NCBI RefSeq assembly: GCF_051106095.1
Contig: NC_135794.1
Location: 23,004,747-23,068,746, forward strand
DNA from: Pogona vitticeps
Lineage: Eukaryota > Chordata > Lepidosauria > Squamata > Agamidae
Length of the DNA stretch: 64,000 nucleotides
Direction: 5' to 3'
Shown here in pieces: positions 60,401 through 64,000 of the stretch. The notes beneath the pieces are model-generated. The model had not been told where the DNA came from. It did no database searches and worked only from the letters and a program-made list of their open reading frames with translations. A program made the position numbers and the translations under genes. Each line of letters starts with the position of its first letter. Position 1 is the first letter of the stretch.

Positions 60401-60552
60401 GGAGGAGGGAGCGGGCACGGACCGGATCGAGAAGAGAAAGGCCCCTTCCGTGAAACACGGGATACGTTTCCAGCTTCAGGGCTCCGTGCCAGTGGTCCAG
60501 GTTGGCAAGTGGAAACGTGTGTCAACTCATGGCCGTCCTAATCATCATCCTC

Positions 60553-60616
<64 letters not shown>

Positions 60617-63600
60617 ATTATATCCCGCCTTTGGACCCTCGAGCCCAGCTCCTGTCAAAGAGGCGCCCTGGGGGAATCGAACTCCCAACCCCTCTGGCTG
60701 TGTCTTTCTGTCCTTGATACTGTTGAGTTACAAAGTTTGCTTTGTGTTTTTTCTCCCATGTCGGCCTTCCTGCTTTTATTTCCTAGGGGGAATGCCTGGC
60801 CAGCTACTTGCTTTGTGCAGGGAAGATGGCGTGGCCCTGTTTTTAATCCAGAAAATTCACGCGGTGTAAACTTTACTCAGATCCTGTCCACCAGGCAGTG
60901 TCAATTGTCAAAGGGGAAACTTGTACTGTCTGCTTAGAGAGGATACTGTCCGCCTGACGAAGGGAGGGTCTGGCACTAGAGTGGGAAGCCATGAGCTTGC
61001 GTTTTTCTTTTGCAGGATCTTGCCAGCGTTGGCCCCGTTTTTCTTTCTACCCTCCTGCTAAGAAACTGTACTCAGAAGGGGCAGCTCCACGCTGGGCCAG
61101 ATCTTCCCGTTTCTTCTCTTGCCAACACTTATGGTCATCCTTTCTCCAACCACGAACAAGAATGGAAGACCCACTCTGTCCGACCAATCCATCTTTCCTG
61201 AAGAGCCAAGCAGATCGCCACATACTGCGCCCTGCACCAAGCTTCCATTTCCTGGCGTTTGCCAGCTTTCTCCTCCTCCTCTTCTTCCTGCCTTCTTGCC
61301 AGCCGGATGATGACGTAGGCACGTGTGTTTTTTTCCTTTTGAAAAAAAAAATATATTGCCGCTTATTTAATTTTTATTTAAACCGTTTCTGCCCCACCTT
61401 TCTCCTTAAGAAGGACATCCTTCAAAGACAATATTTAAAGCTAAAAACAACGAGTATACAAATATTTTAGAAGATCAAACAAATATCTCTGTAAAAGATG
61501 GTAAACAGGCACAACCTCAAAACACATTCACAACCATCCATTTAGAAACGTCACTCAGGCAGCCAGTCCCTCAGGGAAAGCTTGCCTGAAGAGAAAGTGT
61601 TAAATTTGCAGTTAGATCTGAGCTTAAGCACCTGTTGTTTCTTGAAAGTTATCTTCCCCTAGTTGATAGTGTCAATTCAGAAGACGTAAAATTATTGTAC
61701 AATACATCAGGTCAGTTCCAACTCATGTCAGTCCTTTTCAGGTTTTTTCCAGGTAGAGGATATACAGAAGTGGATCACTCTTGCCTTCTCCTGGCAGTGC
61801 CCTAGGACTGCAGCTGGCCCAAGGCTACCCAGGCTGGCTCCGCTTGCAGGAGATACAGTAGCAAATTGAACTCCCAACCAGATACCTAAACCCCTGAGCT
61901 ATCCAGCCAACTAATTATGACTTAGGGTGATCCTTTTCAGAATTTTCTAGGTAGAGAATACTCAGAGGTGTATTACCATTCCCTTCCTCTAGGGGCACCC
62001 TGGGACTGTGCAGTTGGCCCAAGGCTACCCAGGCTGGCTCTTCTCTCCGGAAGCAGAAAGGGGAATCCAACTCCCAACCTCCGGCAGGCACTCAAGCCAC
62101 TGAGCTATCCACCCAGCGTATTGTACAAAGTGAGACCAAATTGCTAAGAAATAATTTGTTCCAGATTCTATCCTCTGCGCCAAAAAGTTCTAACAGGCAG
62201 TGTTGTTAAGACATTGGTATTTTGTAAGTGGATAAAAAAGAGACTCTTTGAACATACACTTCTGGACTTTTGCCCAACGGAAACAAGGTGGGTAGCTTGT
62301 GGCTCTCCACAAGTTTGGCACTCCAGCTCCCATCAGCCCCAGAGAACAGGGCTGATGATGGGGGTTGTAGTCCAAGAACAGTTGGTGGGATGGAGGTTTT
62401 CTAGACATAGATTAAGGTACTTGAGAATCTGGGTTAGAACAAACATCTAGGTGGGCTTCACACAGTCCTGTGATCAAACTTACTCTCTTGCAATGCTAAT
62501 TGGAGGGAATTAATTTAGGGAGATCACAGATGGAGTTCTTACTTATGTTTGTGATTTTGTTTTGAAAGAGAACAGCCTGAATCTGAAGAGTTCTTTATGG
62601 GAAATGGGCCCTAAGGAACTGTTTCAGAGGATTCTCCGAGAAGCTTCTGAGTCTCAAAAATCCTTCCAAAGGGACCTCCCCCTGAATCATAAAGGCCAAA
62701 GAGACTTTCTAATGAGCCTGAACTTGACAACGAAGATGGGAGGAAAACGCAGCATCTGTGACCAGCTCCTGAAGTTCTCCCAGTATGTACTGGTGGAAGC
62801 ACTTGGGCATAGCCTGGCCTTTGACCTTGTGGAATATCCAAGCTGCCACCACCCGAACGAGGTGCCCCAAATTCGCCTGAATCCCTACAACGTGTTGCCC
62901 TCCAAAGTGGAGTCATCATCCTTATACCACCTCCTCCAGCTACTGGCCGACGTGGGAGTGGCGGTTGAAATAGGTCAGCCCAAGACGGCACCCCGGCTAA
63001 GGGATCAGCTCCTCGAAACGAAGAGGACGGAGGTGGAAGAGACGCAAAACGGTAGGTACTTTGCGAGACCGTAGATGTTCCTAATCAGCCTCTGAGAGAA
63101 TTTGCACGTGGGGTGCTTTGTGAGAACAACCCCCTGTGCAACTCTGTAAAGGCACAAAAAGAAGCAAGATCCTGTTGAAAAGTACAAGCACCGGATGGGT
63201 TTCTTGCCTCTTTGCATCCCATCAGCTTGTCTTTTTGTGTCTGGTGTGTGGGAGGCTCAGGGTAAAGGCAACAGAGCCATCTTGCAGGAATTGCACACCG
63301 CTTGGGGGGGGGGGGGAGAAGGCCTTGATGTCTCATTCTCATGCTGGAGAGGCAATGGCTTCTCTGGAGAATCCTCAAGAGGCTGCCTCAGTTTGGTGAG
63401 AGGGCGGCAAAATGTCTTCCTGTCTAAGTTGGTGGCTGCCGTGGGAGGCAACCTTGGGTTTTTGGGTTGTCCCCTGACTGGGCGTGACGTGGTGTGGCTT
63501 GCTTCTCAGTCCTTCACCTGCAGAAATCCGATCGGGAAGTTTAGGGGGCAGTACAGGGCCGCCTTGTGGATGATTGCAGTGCTGTTATTAGTTCTGTTGT

Positions 63601-63799
63601 CCATCACCACCGGAATCATAACGTCGGTGCACTTGTTATACACTGTTTCTGTTTTCTAAATGGTCTTGAGAAGTGTTCTTGGGGACAGTGCCTTTCTTTC
63701 TTTGTTTCGGCCGTGAATCATTTCAGCCCAAACCGGTATGGGTAACCTGGCAGGATTTCACTTCGGCTGGAGAGAAAGACCTGGCTCGGCAGATTTTGG
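59793..63799 (+). CDS. Unidentified gene, four-exon model, 3' end outside the window
   Basis: I do not recognise this protein. Model: 59793-59811, 61016-61314, 62571-63051 and, less surely, 63727-63799. Donors are GTAAGC, GTAGGC, GTAGGT and GTGAGA, and phases agree at each junction. The first three exons give 266 residues. Exon 2 encodes a basic stretch and a hydrophobic run (FHFLAFASFLLLLFFLPSC, about residues 84-102) that could be a membrane segment. Exon 3 encodes a soluble alpha-rich part (GPKELFQRILREASESQKSF; ICDQLLKFSQYVLVEALGHS; VEIGQPKTAPRLRDQLLETK). No catalytic motif or zinc finger is visible. The ATG at 59793 has a purine at -3. An alternative start is the ATG at 62604, which has a strong context. 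Human 15q25 has CEMIP after ABHD17C, and this is not CEMIP. Confidence 0.42.
59845..59902 (+). repeat. ACTACA-type palindrome inside the second CpG island
   Basis: GACTACAAATTCCAGAATC at 59845 is mirrored by GATTCTGGGCGCTGTAGTT ending at 59902 (about 14 of 19 bases pair). Both arms resemble the ZNF143/THAP11 motif. It lies 33 bases into intron 1 of the unidentified gene. Confidence 0.5.
60553..60615 (+). repeat. (TTTA)n microsatellite
   Basis: About 15 TTTA units in intron 1 of the unidentified gene, next to a LINE-tail fragment from which it probably grew. Confidence 0.95.
61016..61314 (+). CDS. Candidate exon 2 of the unidentified gene
   Basis: Acceptor TTTTGCAG with a good pyrimidine tract; donor GTAGGC. 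Entered in phase 1 it reads GSCQRWPRFSFYPPAKKLYS, later MEDPLCPTNPSFLKS, and a hydrophobic run before QPDDD. Stretches of the other two frames are open too, so the frame is set only by joining exon 1 to exon 3. Confidence 0.4.
61690..61910 (-). mobile_element. SINE, long-tail type, first of a tandem pair
   Basis: Minus-strand head AGCTCAGGGGTTTAGGTATC, body GCCAGCCTGGGTAGCCTTGG. Directly followed by another copy in the same orientation. Confidence 0.6.
61920..62118 (-). mobile_element. SINE, long-tail type, second of a tandem pair
   Basis: Minus-strand head GGATAGCTCAGTGGCTTGAG, GGTTGGGAGTTGGATTCCCC, body AGCCAGCCTGGGTAGCCTTG, tail complement of GAATTTTCTAGGTAGAGAAT. Confidence 0.6.
62295..62395. 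mobile_element. Hairpin-family copy in intron 2 of the unidentified gene
   Basis: CTCCAGCTCCCATCAGCCCC at the left and GGGGGTTGTAGTCCAAGAAC at the right, with a GCTGATGATGG core. Same arm motif family. Confidence 0.5.
62571..63051 (+). CDS. Best-supported exon of the unidentified gene
   Basis: An open stretch of 160 codons with protein-like composition, in a region otherwise made of SINEs and intron-like DNA. Acceptor GAAAGAG after a T-rich tract (weak); donor GTAGGT (good), leaving phase 1. The encoded segment has Leu-rich helices (YHLLQLLADVGVAVEIGQ) and no low complexity. The opposite strand is also partly open, so coding status rests on splice sites and composition. Confidence 0.55.
63052..63726 (+). 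other. Intron 3 of the unidentified gene
   Basis: No clear repeat. A reading frame near 63430-63660 could encode a hydrophobic segment (ALWMIAVLLLVLLSITTGII) but has no convincing splice borders, so it is not called. Confidence 0.4.
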
Positions 63800-64000
63800 G
63801 TGAGATCGAGGCAAAGCTGTAGCCGATGCAACTGGAGGAACAAGGAGACCCCTCTCGGTCAAAGGGAAATTGCAGGCAGTTGCTTAAAAAGTGTTCCCTG
63901 TTTTTTCTGCAAATTGGTCTCAAAACAAAGCCATCTGTATCGCCCTCTCCTGCAAAATACGTTTTTCTTCTTTATTCTTTTCTCACTGTGTAAATCCCTT

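Larger units (their letters stand above)
59812..61015 (+). other. Intron 1 of the unidentified gene
   Basis: The first part is CpG island, including the ACTACA-type palindrome (59845-59902). It then holds a (TTTA)n array (60553-60615), a short LINE-tail fragment (TATATCCCGCCTTTGG, about 60619) and a minus-strand SINE fragment (about 60650-60735). Confidence 0.5.
61315..62570 (+). other. Intron 2 of the unidentified gene
   Basis: Mostly two minus-strand SINEs in tandem (about 61690-61910 and 61920-62118), followed by a hairpin-family element (about 62295-62395). Confidence 0.55.

Noticed and set aside
62611-62991. Minus-strand frame of 126 codons opposite exon 3 of the unidentified gene
   Set aside because: No splice sites or start context favour it. 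The plus-strand frame is longer and joins other exons in phase. It is kept in mind because both strands are open.
63430-63660. Plus-strand frame with a hydrophobic segment ending LLYTVSVF
   Set aside because: No convincing acceptor or donor, and not needed by the phases of neighbouring exons.
1-64000. Endogenous retrovirus or other capsid- or envelope-bearing element
   Set aside because: No LTR pair, gag, pol or env-like frame was seen; the RT pieces found are of LINE type.

Overview
The window is nuclear DNA from a vertebrate, most likely a squamate reptile (lizard or snake). Evidence: small exons with GT/AG introns, CpG-island promoters, two protein genes matching their mammalian orthologues almost residue for residue, and a repeat load of CR1 and L2 LINE fragments, tRNA-headed SINEs, many short hairpin DNA transposons and long microsatellites. 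The gene order ARNT2 - ABHD17C matches human chromosome 15q25. The species cannot be fixed from sequence alone.

Layout: 1-31440 is the 3' part of ARNT2 on the + strand. The last eleven coding exons (4441 to 28977) encode part of the PAS region, PAS-B, and the Gln/Ser-rich C-terminal activation region. A long 3' UTR with an inserted CR1 LINE piece follows. The bHLH and PAS-A exons lie upstream of the window. 31441-41640 is intergenic DNA full of transposon remains (hAT, Tc1/mariner-type and other hairpins, an L2 RT fragment, a LINE RT C-terminal fragment). 41640-43370 is a CpG-island promoter. 43374-55676 is the complete three-exon coding region of ABHD17C (305 aa), with an intact Ser-Asp-His triad and an N-terminal cysteine cluster; its 3' UTR ends near 57040. 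After about 2.4 kb of intergenic DNA, a second CpG island (59470-60400) starts a third + strand gene I do not recognise. Its best-supported exon is 62571-63051, and a frame-consistent model joins 59793-59811, 61016-61314, 62571-63051 and perhaps 63727-63799, running off the window.

The two known genes have unrelated jobs. ARNT2 is a bHLH-PAS partner of neuronal transcription factors such as SIM1 and NPAS4. ABHD17C is a membrane-bound protein depalmitoylase. The main novelties are: the unidentified gene; a triple tandem splice acceptor in ARNT2; a dispersed hairpin transposon family whose arms look like ZNF143/THAP11 promoter motifs, with copies inside both CpG islands; three TA-flanked palindromic elements of 400-490 bp; and a 37-bp perfect direct repeat in an ARNT2 intron. 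I saw no endogenous retrovirus, CRISPR array or free-standing RNA gene.
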